The notes beneath the pieces were generated by a model. It saw only the letters and a list, made by a program, of their open reading frames with translations. It ran no database searches and had not been told where the DNA came from. Source: Lanius collurio (taxonomy: Eukaryota; Chordata; Aves; Passeriformes; Laniidae). From it: a stretch of 64,000 bases of DNA. The DNA is taken from NCBI GenBank assembly GCA_020086605.1, contig JACBWW010000008.1:8834406-8898405 (forward strand), read 5' to 3'. The position numbers and the translations under genes were made by a program. Below are positions 36,935-50,185 of the stretch, piece after piece. Numbering within the stretch: position 1 is the first letter of the stretch; every line of letters begins with the position of its first letter.

Positions 36935-38300
36935 GTAGCATAAGTAACAAGCAGGAACTAGAAGTGACTGTGCAGACGGAAAGCTATGATGTAATCACAA
37001 ACACTGAAACTTGATGGGACAAATCATGTGACTGGAACACTCCAATTGATAGCTACACTGCTCAGAAGGGACAGGCAAGGAAGGAGCGGCAGGCAATTTG
37101 CCCTCTATGGACTGACTGCACAAACCTGTCTTTGAAAACCAGCAATGGACAGGTCAAGAGCTTGTGATCAAAAAATCAGAGGCCAAGACAACAAAGGAAA
37201 CCTCATGGTTTGTGTTTATTACCAGCCACCCAGCTGAGGGGAGCCTGTTGACAAAACCTTCTTACTTCATCTGCAGGAAGCATCACTCTGGCAGGTTCTG
37301 ATCCAGCTGCAGGGACTTGTCAGGACAGTTACCCTGACAACTGCTGGAAAAGCAGCTTGGCAAGATGAAAGCAGTCCAGGAGACTCTTGGAGAACATCAA
37401 GGATAATTTCTTAACTCAGGTGACAGAGAAGCATTACTGCACCTGTTGCTTACTGACACAGATCAACTGACTGACAAGGTCAGGATCAGTGGCAGCCTGG
37501 GCTGAAGCGACCAAGCCCCGGTGGAATTCATGATCTCAAGTGTTATGGGCCAAAGAAAGGTTAAAGTCAGTAGCCTGAATTTTAGGAAAGCATGAACTTT
37601 AGTTATTTAAGGAATTACTGGATGGGATCCTCTGGAAAACTGCACTCAGAAAAAAGAGCAGAATAGAATTGTCAGATCTTTAAGGACATTCTTCTTAGAG
37701 CCCAAGGTCTCTCAAGATCCACGAGTGAGCATTCAGGCAACGCAGGCAGGAGACCAGCATGGCTCAGCAAAGACCTCCTGGCCAAAGTGAAACACAAGAA
37801 GGAAAAGCACGGGATATGGAATCAGGGACAGGTATCCTGGAAAGAGAAGTGCTGTCTGTTGTGTAGAGACAGGATTGGGAAAGCTAAGGTATAAATGGAG
37901 CTGAATTTGGCAAGGGATACAAAGAACAGTAAAAATGGCTTCTACAGGCATGTCAGTCAGAAATGGAAGTTTAAAGAAAATGTGAGGTACTTGATAATTT
38001 TGTTTGCCTCACTGTTCATTAGTAATCACTCTTCTGACATCTCTGAAGTCCCTGAACCTCAAGAGAGGAACTGGGGAATTGAAGTAATTCCCCGTGTAGG
38101 AGCACATCAGGTTTAAGACCACCTGGGGAACTGAACATACACAAGTCCATGGGACTCAGCGAGATGCATCCCAGTGTCGAGATGAAATTGGCTGCTGTAG
38201 TTGCTAAGACACTCTCCATCACATCTGAAAAGTGATGGCAGTCAGGTAAAGTGCCCACTGACTGCAGGAAAGGGAATACTGCACCCTTTTTTAAATGTAT
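36935..38300 (+). pseudogene. CR1 LINE ORF2 fragment, endonuclease start to early RT
   Basis: One of the longest CR1 pieces here. In order the plus strand gives SNKQELEVTVQTESYDVI (the start of the endonuclease), NTET then a stop then WDKSCDWN (the normal TETWW segment with one Trp lost to TGA), and VYYQPPS. Later come VEFMISS, SSLNFRK, ELNLARDTKNSKNGFYRHV and NIHKSMG followed by EMHPSV, the linker and N-terminal RT region. It stops after a poly-T-interrupted FFK near 38290. Multiple stops and frame shifts, and absence of the RT catalytic FADD, make it inactive. Both ends are truncated, which is less usual than simple 5' truncation and implies a later break or deletion. Confidence 0.93.
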
Positions 38301-38594
38301 ATTTAAAACAGAATTTTTTTTTCCATAATCTTGCATCGCCTTTGTGTCCAGGGTAAGATATTTTTAACCGGAGCACCACTGCAATTATTACCTGTTGGAT
38401 TTATGACACCATAAAGTTGTATTATTCAATCTTCTAGAAATTTACCTTTTTATTTTATGTAAATCTAAAGCAGTTTTTTATAAATTTTGCTGTGTGACTG
38501 ACTATATAAACATTATACACATTTAAAAAAAACTCAACAGTTTCTGAGACACATCAGGGTCACCTCACTACAGTTTTATTCCTTGGTAGTCCCC

Positions 38595-39190
38595 ACTGTT
38601 TCATGCCCTCTAGAATCCCTGAACAGTTTGGGTTGGAAGCGATCTTTAAAGACCAAGTTTCAGCCCCACTGTCACTACACAAGGTTTCTCAAAGCCCCAT
38701 ACAACCTGACCTTGAACACTTCCAATGATGAGGCATCCCACTGGCAGCCTGGTCCAGCATTATACCACTTCCATTGTAAGAAAAAAGGTCTTCCCTGTAC
38801 CCCATCTAAATCTACCTTCTTTCAGTATAAAACAATTCCTGGTTCCGTCACTGCAGGTCCTGGTGAAAAAAAATCTTTCCTGGTCTTTCTTAGAAGTTCC
38901 TTTTAAGTATTAAAAAACCTCAGTAAGTTTTCATCAGATCTTTCTCTTCTCCAGGCTGAAAAGCTTCAGCCTTCTCAGCCTATCTTCACAGCAGAGGTGC
39001 TCCAGTCCTTTGATAATTTTTGTCTTGGACTCACTATAACAGGTTATTTTTTCTTGTGCTGGGGACTCCAGAGCTGGATGGTAACTCTAGCTGGGAGTAC
39101 TCTCACAAAAGTGGAGTAGAGGGACAAAATCCCCTCTCTTGACCTGCCGGTTATGCTGGTTTTCATGCAGCCCAGGATGCATGAAAATGT
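38595..39190 (-). repeat. CR1 LINE 3' portion, about 600 bp
   Basis: Reverse complement of a CR1 tail. It contains AGTTTGGGTTGGAAGCGATC at the 3' end, then 'cccactggcagcctggtccagc', then 'ctcttctccaggctgaaaagc', then 'ggggactccagagctggatgg', and finally the GCAGCCCAGGATGC block. It runs opposite to the CR1 fragment that ends 300 bp earlier, so it was a separate insertion. Confidence 0.94.
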
Positions 39191-42100
39191 CTGCAAATTC
39201 TTTTCTTACAGATACAAACCTGGTGCCAGTTTTCTTTCTCCTAGATTTCTAAATTCTGCATACACTGGACACATTCAATCCTTGACAGTTATTACACTTA
39301 CATCAGCAGGCATGTTTATGTCTCTTTCTGTTCATGTCTTCAGACATTATTTATAGTCATGCATTTCTAACATTTGCCATATCTTTCATAAGACTTGATA
39401 GTACCTTACTACTGCAAGATACAACTTTGACAGTTTGCAATAGGATCTGCACATTGTAGCAAATTATTCTGACAGTAAGTACTATACAGCTAGCAAACTA
39501 TATTCTTTTAATACACTTACTAAAAATCTTATGAACACTGTGACTAAATCATATACAGTAAGTTCTATTTTGTACATGATGGCAATGAGTCACTACATTT
39601 TTAATAAATTACATATTGCAGTAAGCAACTATTGCATTATTTTTAGTTTAACATTTTTTAAAATCAAGCATACTACTAAAAGCTATTTCATTAACAGTTT
39701 TAAAACAATTTGCAAATATCTTAAAATCTGGCTCAAGATTTCTGTCTATTTCAGTCCCACTGCCTGTGAATGTGCACGATGATCTAGTTAATGTGTGATT
39801 GTACGTATGGCATAATGATTCTCCTCAATGGTACTTCCAGCAATATTTTTGGAAACGCTGAAAATAATCAATACTTCTTTGTATTACCAGAAACAGATAG
39901 CAACACTGGTATACATCACTGCAAGTGCTTCTTTACTTTTTCCCAAACACAGCTGCAATAGTTCTACTACTACTGTAGTTTAACAAATTAATTACATTAC
40001 AAATCAGAACAGAGAAGATGAGCAGTGTCCTCAAATGCCCTTAATCATTTTTAATCATTAAAACAGGATGACATGAAGGAGAATATGTGCCCATTCTTTT
40101 AAAAGCTCATACAAATTTTTGCTTTGATTCCATTCTTCAGTGCCATACCACTGAGAAACCTCTGTATTTTCAGAATTGATGTACCTCTCAATACTATAAT
40201 CTTTGGCTTTCAAGCCACTATTATTTGCCTTCAGGTGAAAATTTTAAAGTGTACAGCCTTCTAAAAAACCTTTATGGCTTCAGCCAGATACTGAAAGGCT
40301 TGTAGATCAGTCATCATCACACTGTAGATTTCTCTTCAAAATAATGTTCTTCACTCAGAGTACACTTGTGGTTATACTCGGTTCACTTGTCAAATACAAA
40401 TCTGAGGTCATCAAAAGCTTGAGGGCAACTTCAGCTATTCCAAAACTCATTTTCTACCTCTATTTTGTTGGAGAAATAGTATTTCAAATATAAAAATAAT
40501 AGGAAACTCTAAAGACAGAGAAATGAAGGCATCATATGTGCATGTTTCAGTACAGCATTCCAGTGACTGCCTATAAGGACAAAGTCAATCCAATACCCAA
40601 GCATTTTAAAACATAAAAAATACCAAAAGGAGATAATGTATTTTACTATTAAGTTGATATACATACTCTATTGAAAACATGATTTTAGAGTTGACATCTC
40701 AAAATACATAGGTCTAGGAACAGATGCTAATGATTCTATTTTAATATTTCTGTTGTAACAGATGAAACATTTAAATACTCTCATTTACAAGGTTTACGTT
40801 CATTATAAGTCATGTGCTTAGCAAGGGTGAATGACACGAGGCTCAATATTCCTGTTAGCTTGAATTCCTTGGCCAAATACTAGCAAGGGCTTTTATTTAA
40901 TTCTAGTTTTAAGTCTTGTGTTTTATTAAAACAGAAAAACAGACAAGAGAGCACTTTCTTTCAAAGGTTGATTTGATGTTTGAGAGGTCAGTCTGAATTT
41001 TCCATCTCCAGAGACTTTTTCATGCAGCTATAATTCATATTTATAATTAGAGCTGAGTAATTAACACTCTTTTGAAAACAGAGACTATCTAGGTACTTGG
41101 GGAAAAGCTTTTCCCTTCCCAAAGCAAAACTGAGTTTTATCATTGACTTTGATGCACAAAGAAATCCAGTTTGTTTTCTATGACCCAAAGCCCCATACAT
41201 ACAAATAGTCAAGGAAAATGGAATTTTAAAAGCATAAGCATACACCAAGCTTCTCTTGGAGACTTAAAGACAAATGGAACAAGGCAAAAAAAAAAACAAA
41301 ACAAAAAAAAGCTAAAAATCTAAGCTTTGTCTGCTTTGGGTAAAATGTTAGATACTGTTTAGCAGCACTGAGATGGAAGCTGACACCACACTCATTCACA
41401 GCATGAATTCTTCTACAAATGACATACTTTTTACAACTTGTCATCAGCTAAAACTCTGCATTTACATTTAGACAAATTTCATGTGATGCCCCTGCATCCC
41501 ATCACTTCTCAGCAACTCTGCCTCTCTTTTATCTGCTCTGAACATTTTCACTGTGATTAAAGGCACTTAAGTGAGCATTTGTGTATTTCTCATTCTCACA
41601 GTAGCTCATGTCTGCTGTTAAACAGGGAGACCACTGGAACAGAAACCAGCTGAACTATGTGTCCACAAAACAGCTAGCATACTGTAGTTTATGCAAAATA
41701 TTGGTTTAAAATGTGCGACATGGTAAGGTATATCCCTTCAGCCATTGCATTTTAGAACCTGTACTTAAATGTCCATATTTAATTTATTTCTTTCCTAGCT
41801 TCGTAATTACAAATTGTCATTTCACGTGGCTGTTTGAACTCAAAGTGTCTGATGGATGTGATGTGACCATCATAAAATGAAGAAAGAAGCCTGATGCTCC
41901 GACAAAAGGAGACAAGGACAATCACATATATTTGAAAAAAAAAAAAAAGTAGGAGTAAAGGTATATTCACAGACATAGCATGGAGAAACTACAGGTTACA
42001 GCATCTGTGTGACATGGTCTTCACACTGAGGTTGCTTAGGAGGTCTTTTGTGTTCACATGAAAAGTCAGCTAAAGTCCAACAATATCATGGATTTACACC

Positions 42101-43726
42101 CCTAAAGTAGAAACAATTTCACCAGTGTGCCACATTCTTTTTTTCCACTATGGAAAATACAGCAGACAAATCTTCTGTTATTTTATCCACTTGCATTAAG
42201 GAAAATTTTTCAAAAGTTTTAATTTTTAATGAAAATTTCAATGTCATTTAAGTTTTAACAATGATAGTACAAGACACATAACCTACTGAAAATGCTAGAG
42301 AAATATGAGAATATGTTGGCACGCTAGAAAAGTCCTGTAATTTGCAAACATGAAACAGTTGAATAAAATAATTTTAAAGCTATGTTAGTATGATACAAGG
42401 ACTGAGTTGTATTCTGGAAAAAATGAGTATATCTTGAATATTTAATAGTGGAAAGATTGACAGGAAACACTTTGATTTAAACTCAAAATTTATAGTGAAT
42501 TGAAATTATATAACAGCAAGCACTATACATATTAGCAAAGCAATAAAAAACAGCCTACCAACATGTTCATGCTTGCACAGATGTTTTTTAATTTGTAAAA
42601 AACTAAAACATTGGCTTTTTATTTCCTTTGGTGCTTCTTTGTAGATGCTACATTAAAAGAAAATGTCAGCTCCTCCTCTACAGATCTCTGAAAGCAATAG
42701 ACATTCTGCTTATTTGGGTTTCTTAATATTTCAAGGGGAGGAAGAGAGAGGACAGGAATGGAAAATGTTTGTAAAAACTAGAACCATTTGTTCTTACAGA
42801 GTAGTATCTAATTTTGGTATGGCTGCATGACAGAACATAATCTATTCCTTTATAATTTTTTCCATTGTTTTTTGCTCATTTAAAAAAAATCAGGAAAACA
42901 CATTCTAAATTTTGTAAAGGAAAGGTGGCTTAGTAGGGGAGCCCACATTTATTAGATACCTCACGCTTTACCACAAAATGGATTATAAAGATAGGCTTAA
43001 AAATTAATTTTTTTTTTTAAATTACTGCTTATGAAGACCCAATATCAAGAAATTATGTACGAAGCTTGCCTTTGCTCTGGTAACACTCTGGCTTGAAAGA
43101 TGGAGAATGATGAACAAAGGTGTCCTTAATCTATCAAATAATCCTGGAAGCTGGAATTGGCTGCTGAAGAGCAGCGCTGACAGTCCCTACAACTTCAAAG
43201 GGCAAAACTGACCTGAATCAATTGCTCACATATTCCCAGGTGTGAAACACTCAGTATGCTTTTACAGAAATTAACAGCAAGGCAGATGGTATCAACTGTC
43301 TACTCTGAAGTATACACCAAATGGTAACAGAAAGGAATGAAAGGTAAGGATGGAAGTGGGGTCAAGTGGAGGGAAGAAGAGGCAGGAGTTCCTAGAGAAA
43401 GAATAAATTTGCATATAATCCCTGGAATTCCCCTGAGGCAAAATATCCAGTGCCAATGGGTATGAGAGCTTGTTATTCTGTAGCATCAACAGTCAGGAAG
43501 TGAAGACTTAAACTAAAGATCATATTTGAATTGAGAAACATATGGCAAATACACAAGGCTAGAACTCACACAGAAGGCCACTGGCAGCAAACTCTTTAGA
43601 AAAGTAGGAACCCCATGTTTCAGGAAACAAAAGAAATACATTATAGGAAGTATCTGATATACAGTGTTTTAGAGAAAATAGAAGTATCCGTGGAATTCTA
43701 CTATGTATATGTAATATATACACATA

Positions 43727-43763
43727 TTTATTTTTATTTTCATTTTTATTTTTATTTTTATTC
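43727..43763. repeat. (TTTTTA)n microsatellite
   Basis: About six T-rich hexamer units ending in A, one interrupted by a C. Confidence 0.85.
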
Positions 43764-44532
43764 TATAGAATAATATAATTCAGGAAACTTAGTTTAGCTA
43801 GGGTATTCACTGTGAAACAGAGCAGAGTAAAACCATCAGATGCAGTAACTTACTTGCAACAAAAGCCAAATATAAAAGCAGACAGCCTGCTAGTACAGAT
43901 TTAGGGCAGATTTTTTTTGCTTCTTTATTCAAGAAGCAACGTTTTATTGGTCTATTGGCATTACATCATTACAGAGCCTTTTGAAACAGTCAAACTGCCT
44001 ACTTCCCTTAAATTAATACAAATCTAGCCATTTCATCATAAATTTAATGTCAGAAACTAAATCTTGAAATAATAAGTTTTAATGAGCCAACCAGTATTGT
44101 GGTGCTGTCTTCTACCTGCAGCACTACTACATTTATGAGCGTTATAAAGTACCCTGCCTCTCATTTTTATTGTATTCAGCTGAGTTCCTTCTTCACAACA
44201 CAGATTCCACACAAATATACAAACTCTTCTTGTTTAAAAAATAGTGTTAAGGCAGGCAAATATTCTATTTCCAAACATTCCTGTATTTGAAGGACACCAC
44301 AGGCTTATATACAGCTTTATACAATCTGTAGTGTTTCAATGTAATTTTATATTGAAGGAGGCATTAAGAACTGAAAAAGCACTGAAGTCTAAAAGCAGTA
44401 TTATATCCACTGAAAAAAAAAAAAGAAAAAAATCTAAAATCTACAAATTCCTTAACTATTCATAACCGATTAATAGAATTGCTTCATTGTCAGCAGAATT
44501 AACCTAGGATTGTAAATCATGTAATTTCAGAA

Positions 44533-44561
44533 ATTATGAAGGTGCTCCACACCTTCATAAT
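44533..44561. other. Perfect 12-bp inverted repeat (hairpin)
   Basis: ATTATGAAGGTG and its exact complement CACCTTCATAAT separated by CTCCA. No T-run or gene end makes it a terminator. It could be a cruciform-prone site or chance. Confidence 0.75.
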
Positions 44562-44666
44562 CAATAATTTAAAATTAATTTAAGCCTTAGCCAGAAGGTT
44601 CCTGTTAGTCTTACAGTGTTTTAAGTCATGGAGAGTCCAGAGAATACATTTCAAAATTTGATGAAG

Positions 44667-44738
44667 GAATGAATGAATGAATAAATAAATGAATGAATGA
44701 ATGAATGAATGAGCGAATCTAAATCTGAATGAATGAAC
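44667..44738. repeat. (GAAT)n microsatellite at the 5' edge of a CR1
   Basis: About 14 GAAT/GAATA units with two interruptions, directly preceding the CR1 sequence that begins at about 44745. Confidence 0.93.
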
Positions 44739-44744
44739 AAACCC

Positions 44745-45592
44745 ATCTAAATCCAGTTGGTGGCTGGTCATCAGTGGTGGTCCCCAACAATCACGGCCAC
44801 TTTTCTTTAACATCTTTATCAATGATCTGGCCAAGGGGATCAAGTGCACCCTCAGTCAGTTTGCAGATGACACCAAGTTGGGTGGGAGTGTTGACCTGCT
44901 GGAGGGCAGGAAGGCTCTGCAGAGGGATCTGGACAGGCTGGATCATGGGCCAAGGTCAGTGGGGTTCAACAAGGCTGAGAACTGAGTCCTGTCCATGCCC
45001 TGCCCAGGTCGCCAAGAAAGTCAATGGCATTCTGGCCTGTATCAGCAATAGTGTGACCAGAAGGATCAGGCCAAGGATTGTCCCCCTGTCCTCGCGCTGC
45101 TGAGGCCACACCTTGAAACCTGTGCCCCAAGAAGGGCATTGAGAAGCTGGAGCATGTCCAGAGAAGGGCAGTGAAGCCAGTAACAGGTCTGGAGCACAAG
45201 TCCTCTGAAGAGTGGTTGAGGGAGCTGGGGCTGTTTAGGCTGCAGAAAAGAAGGCTCAGGGGGAACCTTGACTCTACAACTGCCTGAAATGAAGGTGTGG
45301 TAGCCTCTTCTGCCAAGCAAAAAGCAGTAGGACAAGACATAATGGCCTCAAACTGTCCCAGAGGAGGCTGGGTTTGATAGCAGGAGAAACTTCTTCACTG
45401 AAAGGGTGGTTAAGCATTGGAACAGCCTCCCCAGGAAAGCTGGATGGTGTCACCATCCCTGGAGTGTTCAGAAAATGAGAAAATAGGGCACATTGAGATA
45501 AGGTGTGCCCAGAGGGTTTGGTGTTATTTAGTCAAAGGTAGGACTTGATGATCTTGGAGGTCATTTCCAACATTTTTTCCATGATTTCTGCA
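44745..45592 (+). pseudogene. CR1 LINE, RT palm to 3' end
   Basis: The plus strand encodes a degraded [22 protein letters not shown] then [12 protein letters not shown]. The FADD catalytic aspartates (QFADDTKL) are still readable across frames. Then follow [17 protein letters not shown], the 'gagctggggctgtttagg' block, FTERVVKHWNSLPRKAG, and the 3' tail 'gatgatcttggaggtcatttccaac'. Many stops and frame shifts. 5'-truncated within the RT and antisense to KDM4C. Confidence 0.94.
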
Positions 45593-46398
45593 TTTACAAT
45601 CCTTGAATTAACAATTTTCAAGTCACCTTACATTTTTATGTGATCTATACACTCTTCAGATATGTCTTTTAAATTTTTTTTTAAAAGGACACATAAAAAC
45701 CAATTGCTTTTAAAATTCTGAACAAAAATTCAAAATAGATTACCACCTAAAGGACAGGCTATCAATTTTAAACCACTCTACATTTAGACATACAGCTACA
45801 AAAGACAAAAATAATGAATGGAACAAAATGAAATTAAATTGTAAATAGAATTAAAATATTAATAGTGTTAAATGACTGAGTACAAGTTCAGGTAGACCAA
45901 GAACCACATTGGAAACAGTGTGGATTGATCCAGAAAACTTACACTTTCTCTGAAACTTTGAATGGGCCACTAATCACTTTTTTTTCTATCTGACAACATC
46001 ACAGTTATGCACACACTGACAGATCAAGTAATTATCATTTAACATTGCAAAAAAACCGTATTTTGCACTTGTGCATATCCTGTTCCTGAGTCCATCGGTG
46101 CTCTTGAATGACATTGTTTAATGTGTGATTTGTTTTATGCATCTTTTTCAACACCCTAATGGCAGAAGTACCGTATAATAAACAGATCATACATCCTTTT
46201 TACCTTCATAAATAGTTGAGCTAAAAATCAATAATAAAAAGACCTTACAAATATGTACTGTGTAATATTCCCAGTCTATGTGGGTTTCATCACCAATACA
46301 GCTACAAAAATGAAACTTTCACAGTTGACACTGGTCAAGTTCGTTATTCTTCTTTTGGGGAAGAACAGGTTTGAACTACATTGACTAGAATAGCAAAC

Positions 46399-46439
46399 AC
46401 TGTTACTATTATAACTGCCACTGTTACTATTGTAACTGT
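46399..46439. repeat. 21-bp tandem duplication, two copies
   Basis: ACTGTTACTATTATAACTGC repeats next to itself with one or two changes. A small local slippage product. Confidence 0.75.
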
Positions 46440-49400
46440 TTCAAAAGGCCCATCTTGATAAAACCTTGGTTATTTAATTCTTACCTTAAACATAACTTAC
46501 TGCTCTTTACCTGGCAATGACCATCACAATTCAGATTTTTAATACATTTCAAATATTGGAACAGCTTCATAGCAACGCATATATGGAGCATATTTTAATA
46601 TACTACTCACCAATTTTAATCTTTGCAAAGGTATTCTGCTAGTGTCTATCGGAGTACGCTCTGTGACATTACCAAATCTGACTTCTGGGATGGCAATTGC
46701 ACATATTACATGTGCCCACCTGTGAAAAGTGGCAAGTCAAAAATACCACCAAAAAAACCCATAGAAATACAAGTGCTTAATCTGTTGCTTGCTGTGTGTT
46801 TGGATTTTGCTTTTGGTTTGGATTGGTTTTCTTAAACGTACCCATCTGTACTTACCTCCTTATTAGGCTTTCTTAAGCTTCTTTAAAACATTTTAACAAA
46901 CTGCGTAACACTACCACCTTCTGTAACTAAAATTCAGACTGAGATTTTATTGCAACAATTTTAAGTATGTTTTACTTTTCCTTTAAATAAGAAGTTTTTG
47001 TAGGTGTGCTATTCGGGTACATATGTAAACACCACACTATTTATTACTCATTATTAACATTTCTCAGACCTGAGAAACTAGTCATAATGCAACACACAAA
47101 ATTTTGATCAATCATATATCTATGAAAATGCAAAATGAAATGCAAATGCTACCAAGACCTTCTGTCGACAGATAAAATGGCATACAAGCAGCAAAGTGAT
47201 CAAGCCACCAGTGCAATGCCCAACATGAATAGGATCTCCTTTAGTAGAAAAAGCACCTACAAGTGCTTAGGACCGACCAGTGTTACATTTAAGACTTCAG
47301 TGCAACTTCTTCAAGAGGTTTCTCAGATGATACTATATGCTTCCTGTATCCATCAGAAAGCACTCCAAATCCTGTTTCAATACATGAACCTCAAAAAAAG
47401 AAAAGCTAAAAGAAGCTTTTAAAAGTCTGAAATTAATGTTGAAATAGTGTGCTTCCTGAAGTAAAAGAGCAGCTAACGACACTTTTATTAACAAAGAGCA
47501 GCCTTCTGAGGCTACTTCTAAAATTTTTCTGAAGATCTTAAATCTTAAAAGGAAAACATTTCCATTCTTTGACTCATATTTGCCTTGTTCCCTGTCATTT
47601 CCCTGCACATCTGTTTTCATTCCCCCATTTGCTCTACTTATGTAAGCTCTGAATGCTTGCCTCACTCCACTTTCTGTACATTTCAAAGAGACCCACATTA
47701 CAAGTGTCTTAGCAGATTAACAGGAATGTGGGCTGAAGCTGAGGGAGAATGATGCAGAAAACAGAAACAATTTCTCTTTCCTGCACTAGAGCAGCAATAT
47801 TTCAATAAGTCATCTTTGACAAAAACATTTGCAGAAGTATAATATGACACACAGGAACCAAACAAATTGCTGTCATGTGACTTTAAAGTTGTATTGGTTG
47901 AAGTGTGAAGTAAAAGTTGTACATAAAAATGACATATCAATTAGCAAGTTATACAGTTCAGCCCAAATAAAAACATATAAAGCTTGCAGATCCATCCTTT
48001 TATTACGGTCACAGTTTGTTCATGTTTTAACATACAGAAGAGTCCTGTTTTGAGACTTTAAAACAATTTTTCCAACAGCCTTTTTCTTTTCATTGTGACC
48101 TGCTCACCTGCAAAACCACATTGTTTTACCATCTGAGCTTTATGAGACAGAAATGCTATAAATAAAATGCCTCTTCAATCAATCTTCAACTAAACATTTA
48201 TACTCTGACATCTCTGAACCTGACAGACTCAAACCAGTTGCTGTACTCTGCTGAAAAAAAGGAATCTCAGCTTTCCTATACAGCAAACTGCTTACTGCAT
48301 GCACACATACCAGTTTGATCCATTAACTTTTAAACATATTTCATGCTCTCCCTGTAGCTCCAGTTAGTATGCACAGAGTAAAGAAGGAGCAAAGGGAATG
48401 CACATGTTTGATTTTACAGCTGCCAGAAAAAAAGAAACAAGTGTAACATACTTTTCTGAAAACTCAGAATTTCAAAATGGTAGCTAATGCTGAGAGAGAG
48501 ATTAAAACTCCACAATGTGTAACAACTATAAGGTTCGTGTTATGGAAACATGAAAAACAGAGCTGAACTGCTTTTACAGAAATCCCATTTCATAAATCTG
48601 TAACCTACAGAGTAATAGAATGTAAATTCAAAAACTTTATATATAATTATATAAGAAAAGTGACTTTACACAAACCTCTGTGGATTTTTCTATTAGTATA
48701 TCTTATGAGACATTTGAAAAAAAATTTAATTGATGTACGAAAAAAGATACACATAGTTTTAAAGATGCAACATATAAGCTACCAACAGCAAATATCAAAA
48801 GGGTATGAAAAATTCTACTGTGATAATATTTATGTCATTCTCTTTTTATTTAGTGAGTAATGCAAGTAACAAATCTAAGGGAATTTAAAACAGAACTAAA
48901 AATCAGCTGAGAATTTCCATGTACTGGTAAAAATCTCCATTAAAATGGCTACAATAATAATGTTTTCTGAAGGTAAGATATGGCCCGAGTTAAACAGAAA
49001 ACTTTCTCCTAACTGGACGATTTAGAAGGGTCATTAAATCAGTGGCAAATCACTGATAAATAAATTCTTTCCTGGTTAGTGAAAAAGAATGTTGTACCTA
49101 GATCATGTCTTACCACTGCATTCCAAAGCATGAAAGAAAGAGATCTACATGATATTGCTAGGCTACTAAGATAAGCTAATTAATTATGAAATAATTCAAA
49201 ATGCAAAAAGACTATTCCACTATTAGGCTTAAAAAAATATCAAGCTGCAACATTTTCCACTTCAGGTGTTAGGGCTACTTACTATGGTGTTCTGTAACTC
49301 AGATACAACAGAAAAATCCTGATGCTGTTAATAGCATGATGTCAGCAACAAGACTATTTTTGACAATATGTGACAGAAGTGCATTTGAAAAAAGCCCCCA

Positions 49401-50119
49401 GACTTCAGAATTGAAAATTAAAATTAATTTGAAAATACTGGGTCTAGAAGTTCAATGGTATTGTATTGTAATTTTCAGGAGCAAAGAAGAGAATACACTT
49501 TGCTGTTAGATAAGACTTGCCCATGCAAACAGTGATAAATGAGCTCTCGTTTCCTTTCTCTGTACAAAGGCCAGCAGATTAAAATTTGAAACAAGCGTGT
49601 GCAAATACTAAAACAAATGTATGTTTTAGTATCTAACTATTTAACAAAATGCCAGTGCTACATTTCAATAGAAATAATTTTAATTCTGCAACAATTCAGC
49701 TTAAAGGGACGCTGTCAAGTAATTAAGTTCACAAATGCTTTGCATATAGGAATGGACTTGGAATAGTCTAAAATCAGCACATACAGTCCTGAAGAATATG
49801 TTACTTACTTTTTGTCAGTAGTTTGCTTTAATGCACCACCTCTCAAATTGCAGAGACAACATTCCTAAAAATAAAGTAGAAAAAAACGAGCTTTAATGAT
49901 GGTTTACAAATCAGCTTTATTCATCTGATCTTGAGGATAAGTAAACTGCTAATGCAATTAATTACTGAGTTACAAACTGCCACTTGAAAGCACAGCATTT
50001 CCTTACAGGGGAAGAAAAGGATACAGTAACAAAAGGAGAAACAATTCATACAACCTAAAGGAAAAAGATATTTGAGTATTACTTACAGATAAAGTGACAG
50101 AATCATTTTGAAATGTAAT

Positions 50120-50185
50120 AAAAAAACCCCAAACAAAATCTGCACCAAAAAAAACCAAAAAAAAAAAACAAAAAATCCCCAACAC
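50120..50185. repeat. A/C-rich low-complexity tract
   Basis: Runs of A broken by single or grouped Cs, with almost no G or T, similar to the tract at 7711-7855. Confidence 0.8.

Larger units (their letters stand above)
39191..44666 (-). other. KDM4C: KDM4C intron block, long repeat-poor stretch
   Basis: About 5.4 kb of AT-rich intronic sequence. Simple repeats are an A/C tract at 41285-41309, a poly-A near 41936-41948 and a (TTTTTA)n run at 43727-43763. A perfect 12-bp hairpin lies at 44533-44561. No exon or CR1 recognised. Confidence 0.5.

Noticed and set aside
44729..45340. Several 89-124 codon frames on both strands
   Set aside because: They are fragments or shadows of the degraded CR1 reverse transcriptase.
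47135..47940. Overlapping frames of 80-121 codons on both strands
   Set aside because: No motif, no splice support, and mutual overlap; likely chance.
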